64,000 nt of DNA from Variovorax paradoxus (GCF_000834655.1 NZ_JXQQ01000041.1:1-64000), one strand, 5' to 3'; positions 7,904 to 17,028 are shown, counted from the stretch's first letter. Numbers and translations: made by a program. Notes: a model not told the origin generated them from the letters alone.

Positions 7904-8923
7904 ATGCCCCACACCCCGACGAATGCCAGCTCCCCCCACGACCGCACCGCCGTGCTCTGGTGCAACCTCGGCTCCCCAGACGCTCCCACCGCCGCCGCCG
8001 TTCGCCCCTACCTCGCCGATTTCCTGGGCGACCCGCGCGTGGTCGAGATTCCGAAAGTGCTCTGGGCGCTGATCCTTCACGGCATCATCCTGCGCGTTCG
8101 GCCCGCCAAGTCGGCCGCCAAGTACGCGAGCATCTGGATGCCCGAAGGCTCGCCGCTCAAGGTGTGGACGCAGAAGCAGGCAACGCTCCTGGCCGGCTGG
8201 CTCGGCGAGCGCGGCCACCGCGTCACGGTGCGCGACGCGATGCGCTACGCCAACCCCTCGATCGCCTCGCGCCTGGATGCGCTTGCGGCCGAGGGTGCCA
8301 CGCGCGTGCTGGTGCTGCAGGCCTATCCGCAGTACTCGGCGACCACCACCGCGAGCGTGATCGACGCGGTGAACGACTGGAGCCGCAAGCAGCGCCGCAT
8401 TCCCGAATTCCGTTTCGTCAACCAGTACCACGACGACCCCGCCTACATCGATGCGCTCGCGCAGGGCATCGAGCGCCACTGGAAGACCGAAGGCCGCGGC
8501 GAGGTGCTGCTGATGAGCTTTCACGGCATTCCCGCGCGCAACATCGCGCTGGGCGATCCGTACCAATCGCAGTGCCTGGAAACCGCGCGCCTGCTCGCGG
8601 CGCGGCTGGGTCTTTCGGCGGCGCAGCACCGGGTCACTTTCCAGTCGCGCTTCGGCCGGGCCAAGTGGCTCGAGCCCTACACCGAGCCGACGCTGCGCGA
8701 GCTCGGCGCGAGCGGCGTGAAGCGCGTGGACGTGGTGTGCCCGGGCTTCCCGGCCGACTGCCTGGAGACGCTGGAAGAAATCGCGATGGAAGGCCGCGAG
8801 GCCTTCCTGCATGCGGGTGGCCAGGCCTTCAGCTACATCCCCTGCCTCAACGAGAGCCCGGCGTGGATCACCGCGCTCGCGGGCATCGCCGAACGCAACC
8901 TCGCGGGCTGGCCGACCCGATAG
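7904..8923 (+). CDS. hemH: Ferrochelatase HemH
   Basis: A 339-residue ferrochelatase, which inserts Fe2+ into protoporphyrin IX as the last step of haem synthesis. The N-terminal pattern LWCNLGSPDAP is typical. The metal/porphyrin site shows SFHGIP with the His at about residue 207, and the C-terminal conserved stretch is CPGFPADCLETLEEI with its catalytic-site Glu. Length matches bacterial HemH (320-370). It is divergent from the HAD gene and has no other operon partner. Confidence 0.95.
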   Translation: MPHTPTNASSPHDRTAVLWCNLGSPDAPTAAAVRPYLADFLGDPRVVEIPKVLWALILHGIILRVRPAKSAAKYASIWMPEGSPLKVWTQKQATLLAGWLGERGHRVTVRDAMRYANPSIASRLDALAAEGATRVLVLQAYPQYSATTTASVIDAVNDWSRKQRRIPEFRFVNQYHDDPAYIDALAQGIERHWKTEGRGEVLLMSFHGIPARNIALGDPYQSQCLETARLLAARLGLSAAQHRVTFQSRFGRAKWLEPYTEPTLRELGASGVKRVDVVCPGFPADCLETLEEIAMEGREAFLHAGGQAFSYIPCLNESPAWITALAGIAERNLAGWPTR

Positions 8924-8958
8924 CTTGCGTTAGCCGCGACGCCGCCGCGGCCCCGCGC

Positions 8959-9465
8959 TCAGAACTTGCCGAGGTAGTCCAGCTTGCCGATCGGCATGCC
9001 GCTCTGGCGCAGCACGCCGTATGCGGTCGTCACGTGAAAGAAGAAGTTGGGCAGTGCGAACTGCAGCAGGTAGCGCTGCGCGGTGAAGGTGGCCTCGCCC
9101 TCGCGGGTCTTGAGGGTCACGGGGCGGTCTTCATGGCCGTCGATCAGCGAACGGTCCACGGTCGCGAGAAAGTCCTGCGTCTTCGCGATGCGGGCCACGA
9201 GGTCGTCCCAGGTCTTCTCCTCGTCGGGGAAGCTGGGCGCCGCAATGCCGGCGATGCGCGCCGCGCCGAGCTTGGAGGCATCGCTCGCGCGCTGGATCTG
9301 GCCGGCCAGCGTGAGCATGTCGGGTGCCAGGCGCGCATCGACCAGCGTGGCGGTGTCGATGCCGTTGGCCTTGGCATGCGCCAGGCTCTTGTCGAACAAA
9401 TGAGTGAGCTGTCCGAGCCCGCGGGTGAAGACCGGGACCGAAATGTCGTACATCGAGAGCGCCAT
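8959..9465 (-). CDS. DUF1993 family protein
   Basis: A 168-residue four-helix-bundle-like protein. The start MALSMYDISVPVFTRGLGQL is the characteristic DUF1993 N-terminus, so I chose the ATG at 9465. An in-frame ATG at 9522, directly after the stop of the upstream hydrolase gene, would add 19 residues that do not look like the family. Function is unknown; the fold class overlaps DinB-like proteins. It is the last gene of the liv/PHB depolymerase operon. Confidence 0.82.
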   Translation of the reverse strand: MALSMYDISVPVFTRGLGQLTHLFDKSLAHAKANGIDTATLVDARLAPDMLTLAGQIQRASDASKLGAARIAGIAAPSFPDEEKTWDDLVARIAKTQDFLATVDRSLIDGHEDRPVTLKTREGEATFTAQRYLLQFALPNFFFHVTTAYGVLRQSGMPIGKLDYLGKF

Positions 9466-9522
9466 GGTGAGGTGAGCCTTGTAGTGGTTGAAGCCGGCGG
9501 CGATTGTGATGCCGCCTTGCAT

Positions 9523-10407
9523 TCAGCGACCGGCGGCGCGGATAAACCCCTCGATGGGCTCCAGTTGCTCGGGCACGTTGAGCGCGGGCGCGTGACCGCA
9601 CCCCTGGATTTCGATGACCTGCAGCCGCCCCAGCGCGCCCGGACCCCGGTGCCGCATCGCCTCGACCACCTCGGGCAGCACCAGGTCCGACTGGGCGCCG
9701 CGCAGGCACAGCACCGGCACCTCGATCGCGTCGTAGTGCGGCCAGATCAGGTAGTCGTTGTCGTGCGCGCTGAACTGCTTGACCATCGCCGGGTCGTAGT
9801 GCGGCGTCACGCGGCCGTCGGGCAGGCGGCGGGTGGAGCTTTCGGTCAGGCGGCGCCACTGGGCGTCGCTCAGCCAGCCGTAGGGCTTGTAGACGGTGCG
9901 AAAGAACGCCTCCAGCTCGGCCACCGTGTCGAACGAAGGCGGCTGGCCCGCATAGGCGCGGATGCGCTCGATGGCCGCCTCTGCGAGCTGCGGCGCGTTG
10001 TCGTTGAGCGTGAGGCTCGCGATGCGCGCCTTCATGCGCGGCTCGAACAGGCCCGAGGCGCAAACCATGCCGATCGCGCCGCCCATCGAGGTGCCGACCC
10101 AATGCACGCGGCCCAGGCGCAGCTCGTCGCACAGCGCGTTCGCGAGCTTTGCATAGAACGAGAGCTGGTATTCCTCGTCGGGCAGCGGGCTCCATTGGCT
10201 CAGGCCCCGGCCGATGGTGTCGGGGCAGATCACGCGAAAGCCGCGCGCGGCAAAGTGCTGCGCGAGCTCGTCCATGTCGCGGCCGGTGCGGGCCAGGCCG
10301 TGCCAGGCGATGACCACCGGCGCATCGGCCGCGCCCCATTCGAGCCAGTGGATTTCGCGGCCCGCCAGTTCTGCGTAGTGCGATGTGGGGATGAGAGGAG
10401 CGCTCAT
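9523..10407 (-). CDS. Alpha/beta hydrolase
   Basis: A 294-residue alpha/beta-hydrolase-fold protein with no signal peptide. The oxyanion segment is AWHGLARTGRDMDEL, the nucleophile elbow is GTSMGG, and the acid and His lie in the C-terminal third (GCGHAPALN). The ATG overlaps the livM stop (ATGA), so it is translated with the transporter. Cleavage of an imported ester or lactone is plausible given a PHB depolymerase in the same operon, but the substrate is inferred. Confidence 0.88.
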   Translation of the reverse strand: MSAPLIPTSHYAELAGREIHWLEWGAADAPVVIAWHGLARTGRDMDELAQHFAARGFRVICPDTIGRGLSQWSPLPDEEYQLSFYAKLANALCDELRLGRVHWVGTSMGGAIGMVCASGLFEPRMKARIASLTLNDNAPQLAEAAIERIRAYAGQPPSFDTVAELEAFFRTVYKPYGWLSDAQWRRLTESSTRRLPDGRVTPHYDPAMVKQFSAHDNDYLIWPHYDAIEVPVLCLRGAQSDLVLPEVVEAMRHRGPGALGRLQVIEIQGCGHAPALNVPEQLEPIEGFIRAAGR

Positions 10408-11471
10408 CGTGCTGCCCTCGCCCGCAGCTTGCCGACGATGCCGGTCGGGAAGTAATACACCGACAGCACGAACAGCACGCCGAGCCACAGCAGCCAGCGG
10501 TCGGGCGACAGCAGCGCCGCGAGCCAAGGCAGCCCGCTCGCCGCCTCGCTGCCCAGTCGCAGCAGGTCCTGCAGGTAGCTCTGCGCCACCACGAACAGCA
10601 CCGCGCCGATGGCCGCGCCGTAGATGGTGCCCATGCCGCCGATCACCACGATCAGGAGCACGTCGATCATGATCTCGAAGCTCAGCGAGGTGTCGGGCCC
10701 GTTGTAGCGCAGCCAGATCGCGAGCATCGCGCCGGCCAGCGTGGCGAACAGCGCCGACAACACGGCCGCCGTCGTGCGGTACACCACCACGCGGTAGCCG
10801 ATGGCCTCGGCACGGAACTCGTTTTCGCGAATGGCCTGCAGCACGCGGCCGAAGGGCGAGTTCACGATGCGCAGCAGCGCGAGCACCAGCAGCACGGCGG
10901 CGACGAACAGGAGGTAGTAGCAGAGCAGCCGTCCGTCGAGCGAAACGCCGAGGAACGGCTCTTCGGCGAACTCGAAGCTCGGCGAGATCAGCTCGGGCAG
11001 CTTGAAGGTCAGGCCGTCTTCGCCGCCGGTGAAGTCCGACAGCTGCGAGGCCAGCGTCTGGAACGCCGAGGCCACGGCCAGCGTGATCATCGCGAAGAAG
11101 ATCGCGCGCACCCGCAGCGAGAAGAGCCCGATGGCGAACGAGAGCACCAGCGAAATCGCGAGCGATGCGCCCAGCCCCACGAGCACCGCGCCCCAGTTGG
11201 GCCCGAGCCGCGAAGCAGAGATGGCGATGCCATACGCGCCGATGCCGAAGAACATCGTGTGCGCGAAGCTCACGATGCCGGTGTAGCCCAGGAGCAGGTC
11301 GAAGCTCGCGACCAGCACCACGAACACCAGGATCTTGGCCGCGACGCTGAGCGCCTTCACGCCCGGGAAGATGAACGGCGCAAACGCCAGCGCGATGAAC
11401 AGCGCCACGAGCAGCAGCGCCAGCAAGCGGCTGCGCGGCATGTCGTTGGAAAGAAGTCTTTTGAGGAACAT
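10404..11471 (-). CDS. livM: Branched-chain amino acid-type ABC transporter permease LivM
   Basis: A 355-residue inner-membrane permease of the HAAT family with about ten hydrophobic segments. LivM hallmarks are GYTGIVSFAHTMFFGIGAYG early and a long loop region (AIRENEFRAEAIGY) in the middle. I chose the ATG at 11471 (MFLKRLLSND) because GGAAGAAG lies just upstream; an open frame adds 13 residues. It follows livH by 13 bp. It would form the transmembrane channel with LivH, driven by LivG and LivF. Confidence 0.92.
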   Translation of the reverse strand: MFLKRLLSNDMPRSRLLALLLVALFIALAFAPFIFPGVKALSVAAKILVFVVLVASFDLLLGYTGIVSFAHTMFFGIGAYGIAISASRLGPNWGAVLVGLGASLAISLVLSFAIGLFSLRVRAIFFAMITLAVASAFQTLASQLSDFTGGEDGLTFKLPELISPSFEFAEEPFLGVSLDGRLLCYYLLFVAAVLLVLALLRIVNSPFGRVLQAIRENEFRAEAIGYRVVVYRTTAAVLSALFATLAGAMLAIWLRYNGPDTSLSFEIMIDVLLIVVIGGMGTIYGAAIGAVLFVVAQSYLQDLLRLGSEAASGLPWLAALLSPDRWLLWLGVLFVLSVYYFPTGIVGKLRARAAR

Positions 11472-11484
11472 GGTGTCTTCTTCC

Positions 11485-12465
11485 TCAGCGGTTCGCGACG
11501 GGGTAGACACCCTGCGGGCGCCACAGCAGCACGGCCACCATCAGGAAGATGCTGGCGAACTGCGTGAGCGTGGGCAGCAGGAAGCCGATGTAGTTGGTCA
11601 TGAGCCCCACCAGCAGCGCGCCGATGAGCGCCCCGCCCGTCGAGCCCAGCCCGCCGATGATGATCACGATGAAGATCAGCACGTTGACCTGCGCGCCCAT
11701 CTGCGGCACGAGGTTCTGCTGGAAGAGGCCCCACATCACGCCGCCCAGGCCCGCGAGCGCGCTGCCCACCACGAACACGCCGACGAAGAGCCGGCCGATG
11801 CGATAGCCGAGCGATTCGACCATCTCGCGGTCCTGCACGCCGGCGCGGATCAGGAGGCCGATCTTGGTGCGGCCGAGCGTCCATGCAAGCAGGCCGAACA
11901 CCACCACGCCCACGGCGACGGCGAGCAGCCGGTACTTGCTGATGGCCGCATCGCCGATGAGCAGCGAGCCGCGCAGTGCCTCCGGCAGCGGCAGCGGCAC
12001 CTGCGCCGGGCCCCAGATGACCTTGATGAGCTCTTCGCCGATGATCATGCCGCCCATCGTGATGAGGATCTGCTTGAGGTGTTGGCCGTAGACCGGCCGC
12101 ACGATGAAGCGCTCGAACGCGAAGCCGACCGCGCCTGCGACGGCCATCGCGACCAGCATCGCGGGGAACACCGCCACGAGGTTGCGCCAGAGCTCCTGCG
12201 AACCGGTCCAGTCGCCCATGAGCCCGAGCACGCTGCTCGCCACGAAGGCGCCGAGCGCAATGAACACGCCGTGGCCGAAGTTCAGCACGTCCATCAGGCC
12301 GAACACCAGCGTGAGGCCCGAGGCGATGATGAAGATGATCATGCCCATCGCAAGCCCCGCGACCGTGAGCGTGAGCCAGGTCGAGAAGGAACCCGTGAGC
12401 GGCAGCGCGACGAGCGCGAGGATGGGGGCGAGAAGCAGCGGCTTCCAGTCGAAGTCGAGTTTCAT
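11485..12465 (-). CDS. livH: Branched-chain amino acid-type ABC transporter permease LivH
   Basis: A 326-residue inner-membrane permease, partner of LivM. The LivH signature GLTLVFGLMDVLNFGHGVFI is near residues 50-70, and the cytoplasmic coupling segment GVQDREMVESLGYRI is in the central part. The start ATG overlaps the livF stop (ATGA). Length is slightly above the common 290-310, through an extra N-terminal hydrophobic stretch. Confidence 0.92.
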   Translation of the reverse strand: MKLDFDWKPLLLAPILALVALPLTGSFSTWLTLTVAGLAMGMIIFIIASGLTLVFGLMDVLNFGHGVFIALGAFVASSVLGLMGDWTGSQELWRNLVAVFPAMLVAMAVAGAVGFAFERFIVRPVYGQHLKQILITMGGMIIGEELIKVIWGPAQVPLPLPEALRGSLLIGDAAISKYRLLAVAVGVVVFGLLAWTLGRTKIGLLIRAGVQDREMVESLGYRIGRLFVGVFVVGSALAGLGGVMWGLFQQNLVPQMGAQVNVLIFIVIIIGGLGSTGGALIGALLVGLMTNYIGFLLPTLTQFASIFLMVAVLLWRPQGVYPVANR

Positions 12466-13190
12466 AGGGCCAGTCCGAGCAGCGATTGCTGCAGTTGCGC
12501 ATCGGCGGAGAACGCCGCCATCGAGCCGCTGTGCACCACGCGGCCGTTGTCCATCACCGCGACGTTGTCGCCCAGGCGCTGGGCGAAGTTGATGTTCTGC
12601 TCCACCAGCAGGATCGTCACGCCGCTCGCCTTGAGTTCGGCGAAGGCGTCGATCATGTTGTTGATCATCACGGGCGCGAGCCCCTTGCTGGGCTCGTCGA
12701 TCAAGAGCAACTCGCGCGGCTCGACGATGGCACGCGAGACCGCCAGCATCTGCTTCTGCCCGCCGGAGAGCTTGCCGGCCGGGTGGTTCCAGAACTTCTC
12801 GACCGCGGGGAAGAGCTTGAAGATCCATTTCAGGCGCGTGTCGTCGATCTGCGCGGCGTTCTTGGCGCCGCGCGCGGCGAGCAGCATGTTCTCTTTCACC
12901 GTAAGGTCCGAGAAGATGCCCATGTTCTCAGGCACGTAGGCGATGCCCAGGCCCGCGATCTGCGGCGTCTGCAGCGCGGTGATGTCCTTGTCGGCAAAGC
13001 GAACCCTGCCCTCGGATGCATGCCACAGGCCCATGATGGTTCGTAGCGTGGTCGTCTTGCCCGCGCCGTTGCGCCCCAGCAGCATGGTGAGCTGGCCCTT
13101 GGGCACGGCGAGGTCCACGCCGTGCAGGATGTGATACGCCCCGATGTGCGTCTGCACGCCTTCGAGGGTCAGAAGATTCTGAGCGGTCAT
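12462..13190 (-). CDS. livF: ABC transporter ATP-binding protein LivF
   Basis: A 242-residue ATPase of the HAAT family. The Walker A is GRNGAGKTT, the ABC signature is KLSGGQKQML, the Walker B is LLLIDEPSKGLAP, and the switch His position appears as VEQN, as usual in LivF. A GGAG sits 8 nt before the ATG at 13190. It pairs with LivG to energise LivHM. A 145-bp structured gap separates it from livG. Confidence 0.93.
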   Translation of the reverse strand: MTAQNLLTLEGVQTHIGAYHILHGVDLAVPKGQLTMLLGRNGAGKTTTLRTIMGLWHASEGRVRFADKDITALQTPQIAGLGIAYVPENMGIFSDLTVKENMLLAARGAKNAAQIDDTRLKWIFKLFPAVEKFWNHPAGKLSGGQKQMLAVSRAIVEPRELLLIDEPSKGLAPVMINNMIDAFAELKASGVTILLVEQNINFAQRLGDNVAVMDNGRVVHSGSMAAFSADAQLQQSLLGLAL

Positions 13191-13196
13191 CGGCTT

Positions 13197-13331
13197 TGCT
13201 CCTTCCGCTTCCGGCGGAAGGCCGGGATGGGGGCAAGCGGCGCTTGCACGGCTGCGGCAAGGTGAAGGCCGCGAGCCCCCACCCCTGCCCTCCCCCGGGA
13301 GGGGAGGGAGAAATTCGGATTCATCGTCAGG
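13197..13331. repeat. Structured intergenic element between livG and livF
   Basis: Three dyads lie in a row: CTTCCG-CTTC-CGGCGGAAG near 13202-13220, AAGCGGCGCTT near 13238-13248, and CCCTCCCCCGGGAGGGGAGGG near 13288-13310. The last resembles a stable mRNA-end hairpin. It lies inside the operon on the minus strand and may tune LivF/LivH/LivM expression relative to LivG. Confidence 0.45.
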
Positions 13332-13335
13332 CGTT

Positions 13336-14103
13336 TCATGCCGTGGCCTCCTTCGCAATGCCCAGGTAGGCCTCCTGCACCACCGGCGAGGCGATCACCT
13401 CGGCCGGCTCGCCATCGGCCACCAGCGTGCCGTTGTGCAGCACGATGATGCGGTCCGCGAGCTCGCGCACCACGTCCATCTTGTGCTCGACCAGGAGGAT
13501 GGTCTTGGTCTTGTCCTGCTTGAGCTTGCGGATCAAATCGAGGATGACCGGCGCCTCGGCCGCGTTCATGCCGGCGGTGGGTTCGTCGAACATGAAGACC
13601 TTGGGCTCCAGCGCCATGAGCAATGCCACTTCGAGCTTGCGCTGGTCGCCGTGCGGCAGGCTCGCGACCGTGGCGTGCTCCCGCGACTTCAGCGCCACGT
13701 CGGCAAGGATCTGGTCCGCGCGCTCGGTCAGCGCCTTGTGGTCGCTCCAGATGCTCCAGAGGTTCAGGCCGCGCCGGTGCGCACCCTCGCGCGTGGCTTG
13801 CACCGCCAGGCGCACGTTCTCCAGCACCGTGAGGTTGGGGAACAGGTTGGTGAGCTGGAAGGCCCGCCCCAGCCCCGCGTGCGTGCGCGCGGACGGCGAC
13901 ATGCCCGAGAGCGATTGCCCGTCGAGCGACACCGTGCCGGCGCTCGCCTTGAGCTGGCCCGAGATCAGGTTGAAGTAGGTGGTCTTGCCCGCCCCGTTGG
14001 GGCCGACGATGGCCGTCAGCGTGCCCGGCGCGAAAGCGCAGCTCACGCTGTTGACGGCCACGTGCCCACCGAAGCGGATGGTCAGGTCTCGGGTCTCAAG
14101 CAT
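13336..14103 (-). CDS. livG: ABC transporter ATP-binding protein LivG
   Basis: A 255-residue ATPase, the larger of the two HAAT nucleotide-binding subunits. The Walker A is GPNGAGKTTYF, the signature is LPHGDQRKLEVALLMA (the LivG form of LSxGQ), the Walker B is FMFDEPTAGMN, and the switch is VEHKMD. It starts 33 bp after the PHB depolymerase stop on the same strand, so the two are almost certainly cotranscribed. Confidence 0.93.
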   Translation of the reverse strand: MLETRDLTIRFGGHVAVNSVSCAFAPGTLTAIVGPNGAGKTTYFNLISGQLKASAGTVSLDGQSLSGMSPSARTHAGLGRAFQLTNLFPNLTVLENVRLAVQATREGAHRRGLNLWSIWSDHKALTERADQILADVALKSREHATVASLPHGDQRKLEVALLMALEPKVFMFDEPTAGMNAAEAPVILDLIRKLKQDKTKTILLVEHKMDVVRELADRIIVLHNGTLVADGEPAEVIASPVVQEAYLGIAKEATA

Positions 14104-14136
14104 CGTTGGTCATTGCAAAAAAAGAAAAAGTGCCGT

Positions 14137-15585
14137 TCAACAGGTGCCGACCACGTAGTAGCCCGGGCCGGTCTGCTTCAGCGTGGTCGTCACGTAGATG
14201 TTCCACAGGCCCATCGACTGCCCCGAGCCGTAGGCATAGGTCAGGCCATACAGCGCGTAGGCACGCCCGGCCATCGTGTGGGTGTAGTTGCTCGCGGTGT
14301 AGCAGGTGCCGCCGGTGCCGCCCGAGGTCGTGGTGCCGGTGGCGGCCGTCGACATCGCACCCTGCGCGTTGCCCGCGTCCAGCGCGGCCACGGTCCAGCT
14401 GTAGGTGGTGGATGCGGCCAGGCCCGTGTCGGTGTAGTTGGTGCCGGCCACCGGCGCGGCGTTGACCTTGCTGCCGCCGCGGTACACGTTGTAGCCGGTG
14501 GCGCCCGAGACGCCGGCCCAGCCGATCACCATGCTGCTGGCGGTCGCACCCGAGGTGCCCACGCCGGTGGGCGCCGGCAGCGACGAGCCGCCGCCCGAGC
14601 TGGTCACGCGATCGACCATGGCCTTCATCGCCGCCATCTGCGGGCCCGACTTCTTCGCGTAGTTCGCGTTGTCGTAGCCCCACCAGTCCCAGCAGCTGTT
14701 GGTGGCCGCGGTGCTGGTCTGCGGATAGATGAGCACGATGTTGTTGGTGTCGGCCCAGCGGTTGTAGCCGGTCTTCTTGACGTACTGGTCGCCCACGTCG
14801 GTGTAGTTCTGCTTGCAGCCGTGCAGCACCAGGTGCACGCGGCACGAGGCGGTGGTGCACGCCTGCGGCACGTAGATCCAGCCGGTCGCGGCCGCGCCGT
14901 GGCCGGTGATGAATTCCGACTGGTTGAACTCGGTGAAGGTGCCGCCCAGCGTGCCGTTGTTGCGCGGGTTCAGCGGGCCGTACAGGTGCGTGAGGATCGC
15001 GCCCGCGAGGTCGAAGCCGCAGTTGTTGATGTAGGGCGTGGCGGTGGTGCTGCAGGCGCCGCCGTAGTCGTCGGTAACCATCGCGTGGCCCGCGCCCAGG
15101 TTGTTCTTGTAGACCGTGTTGGCCGCGGGCACGAAGCTCTGGTAGTAGGTCTTCAGGTCGTCCATCACCGCCTGCTTGACGGTGTTGTCGGCAGTGCCGG
15201 AGAAGAGGTAGACCTTGGAGCCCGCGAGATTCGAGACCGGATCGATCGTGCCGCTCGCGGCCCAGCTGTTGGTGGTGCTCACGAGCGTGGACACCGGGAT
15301 GCTGGTGCTGTGCGTCATGCAGCGCCCCGTGGCATTGAGCACCGAGCCTTCGGCGCAGTAGTAAGGCCCGCCCGCCACGATGCCGGCGCCGCGCTTGAAG
15401 GTGGCCGAATAGGCCACGTGCAGTTGCACGGCCATGAAGCCGCCCGCCGAGAGGCCCGAGACGCTCACCTCCGCCGGGTTGGCGTTGAGCGCGGGCAGCG
15501 GCACCGCCGCCATTGCGGCATGCGCCGCCACCGTCATTGCCGCAGCCGCGGCCAGTCCCTTCCAGTTCCTTCTCATCGCTTGCAT
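14137..15585 (-). CDS. Secreted polyhydroxybutyrate depolymerase family esterase
   Basis: A 482-residue exported protein. A signal peptide ends after about residue 26 (AAHAAMA). The lipase box GLSAGG has its nucleophile at Ser46, and a His candidate lies in GAGHAMV. The oxyanion-type LHGCK comes well after the lipase box, the order of type 2 PHB depolymerase catalytic domains. After a Gly/Ser linker (SSGGGSSLP) comes a fibronectin type III domain (about 345-430), then a C-terminal Tyr-rich segment that may bind polymer. AGGAG sits 7 nt before the ATG. It sits between the ABC binding-protein gene and livG. Extracellular depolymerisation of PHB is the likely role; the exact polymer is inferred. 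Confidence 0.88.
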   Translation of the reverse strand: MQAMRRNWKGLAAAAAMTVAAHAAMAAVPLPALNANPAEVSVSGLSAGGFMAVQLHVAYSATFKRGAGIVAGGPYYCAEGSVLNATGRCMTHSTSIPVSTLVSTTNSWAASGTIDPVSNLAGSKVYLFSGTADNTVKQAVMDDLKTYYQSFVPAANTVYKNNLGAGHAMVTDDYGGACSTTATPYINNCGFDLAGAILTHLYGPLNPRNNGTLGGTFTEFNQSEFITGHGAAATGWIYVPQACTTASCRVHLVLHGCKQNYTDVGDQYVKKTGYNRWADTNNIVLIYPQTSTAATNSCWDWWGYDNANYAKKSGPQMAAMKAMVDRVTSSGGGSSLPAPTGVGTSGATASSMVIGWAGVSGATGYNVYRGGSKVNAAPVAGTNYTDTGLAASTTYSWTVAALDAGNAQGAMSTAATGTTTSGGTGGTCYTASNYTHTMAGRAYALYGLTYAYGSGQSMGLWNIYVTTTLKQTGPGYYVVGTC

Positions 15586-15741
15586 CGCTGTCTCCTAATG
15601 TTGTGGGTATCGAACGCTTGCTTGCAGACTGACGAATCGGCCGTGGAAACGCACCGGCTTGCGCGCACGCACGCTGGCGCTTCGCCCGGCGGCCATCCGG
15701 GGCGAAAAAGGGAGCGGCGATTTCGGGTTGCCGCGTATTCA

Positions 15742-15840
15742 AGGGAACACCGCGGAACCGGCTCTGCCGGGCCGCAGGTGTTGCCCCCGGTAGGGGGTTG
15801 GCGAAGCGACACGAAGTGCGCGAAGCCTGGGGGCGAGCCC
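15742..15840 (-). repeat. Dispersed intergenic element, copy 2
   Basis: About 99 bp, nearly identical to the copy at 7028-7126 and read on the minus strand. It begins 3 nt after the TAA of the ABC binding-protein gene (GGG, then CTCGCCCCCAGGCTTCGCGC). It carries the same two hairpins and separates the binding-protein gene from the PHB depolymerase gene. Confidence 0.85.
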
Positions 15841-17028
15841 TTATCTCTTGTTCTTGATCGGGATGTCCATCTCTTCGGGCTTGATCTCGTGCACCAGTTC
15901 AGGCACGCCCCAGGCGAACGCCGGGTCGACCTTGATCTTGAAGTGGTACATCGACTGCATCGCCTGGTGGTCTTCCTTGCGGAAGGTCATCTTGCCCTTG
16001 GGCGTGTCGAAGCTCATGCCTTCCATGGTGCTGATGAGCTTGTTGGTGTTGGTGTCGCCGTTGGTCTTCTTGAGCGCTGTCACCACCGCCATCGCGGCCG
16101 AGAAACCGCCGGCCGTGAAGAAGTCCGGCGGCGTCTTGAACTGCTTGTAGTGCGCCGAGACCATCGCCTCGTTCACCGGGTTCTTCGGGATGCCGAAGTA
16201 GTAGTACGCCGCGCCCTCCATGCCCGGCAGCGCCTTGTACGCGGCCATGGCCGGCAGGATGTTGCCGCCGGTGGCGATCTCGATGTTGTAGCGCTTGAGG
16301 TCCAGGTCGACGATCTTGAACGGGTTGCCCGCGCCGGCCCAGACGATCCAGATGATCTTGCGGCCCGGCTGGTCCTTCAGCTTGTCGATCAGGCGCTGGG
16401 CGCCCGCGGTGAAGTCGGTGGTCGCGGGCGGGAGGTACTCCTCGTGCACCAGCTTCGCCTTCTTGAGCGCGGCGCCGAAGGCCTTCACGCCGTCGCGGCC
16501 GAAGGCGTTGTCCTGCGCGAGGGTGGCGACGGTGACGCCGGCCTTGTCGACCGCCACTGCATTGGAGATCGCGTCCTGGCTCGAATTGCGGCCGGTGCGG
16601 AAGATGTACTTGTTCCACTTGTCGCCGGTGATCGAGTCGGCCACGGCGGGCTCGACCACGAGGATCTTCTTGTATTCCTCGGCCACCGGCAGCATCGCCA
16701 GCGCGACGCCCGAAGCGGTCGGGCCGACGGCCAGCGCGGCCTTGTCATCCGAATACGCGGCGGCCAGCAGTGACTTGCCCAGGTCCGGCTTGCCCTGGTC
16801 GTCCTTCTCGATGACCACGAGCTTCTTGCCGTTGACCATCATCGTGCCGCCGGTGGCGTAGTCCAGGCCCATCGCAAAGCCGGTCTGGGTCTGCTTGCCG
16901 TAGGCCTCCAGCGGACCGGTCTTGCTGTAGATGTGGGCGATGCGGATTTCGTTGGACTGGGCCCAGGCGGGAGCCGCAGCGGCGCAGGCGGAAAGCGCGG
17001 CCAGCGCGACGAGGTGGCGACGGATCAT
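15841..17028 (-). CDS. ABC transporter substrate-binding protein (HAAT / Leu-binding type)
   Basis: A 395-residue periplasmic binding protein (Peripla_BP_6 fold) with a signal peptide ending in AAPAWA. The mature start EIRIAHIYSKTGPLEAYGKQ and the mid-protein AVGPTASGVALAMLPVAEE are typical of liv-type receptors. AGGAG lies 8 nt before the chosen ATG (17026-17028); an open frame adds 19 residues upstream and is unlikely. It heads the operon with livG, F, H and M. The ligand is unknown: the fold also serves amides, aromatic acids and short acids. Confidence 0.92.
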   Translation of the reverse strand: MIRRHLVALAALSACAAAAPAWAQSNEIRIAHIYSKTGPLEAYGKQTQTGFAMGLDYATGGTMMVNGKKLVVIEKDDQGKPDLGKSLLAAAYSDDKAALAVGPTASGVALAMLPVAEEYKKILVVEPAVADSITGDKWNKYIFRTGRNSSQDAISNAVAVDKAGVTVATLAQDNAFGRDGVKAFGAALKKAKLVHEEYLPPATTDFTAGAQRLIDKLKDQPGRKIIWIVWAGAGNPFKIVDLDLKRYNIEIATGGNILPAMAAYKALPGMEGAAYYYFGIPKNPVNEAMVSAHYKQFKTPPDFFTAGGFSAAMAVVTALKKTNGDTNTNKLISTMEGMSFDTPKGKMTFRKEDHQAMQSMYHFKIKVDPAFAWGVPELVHEIKPEEMDIPIKNKR

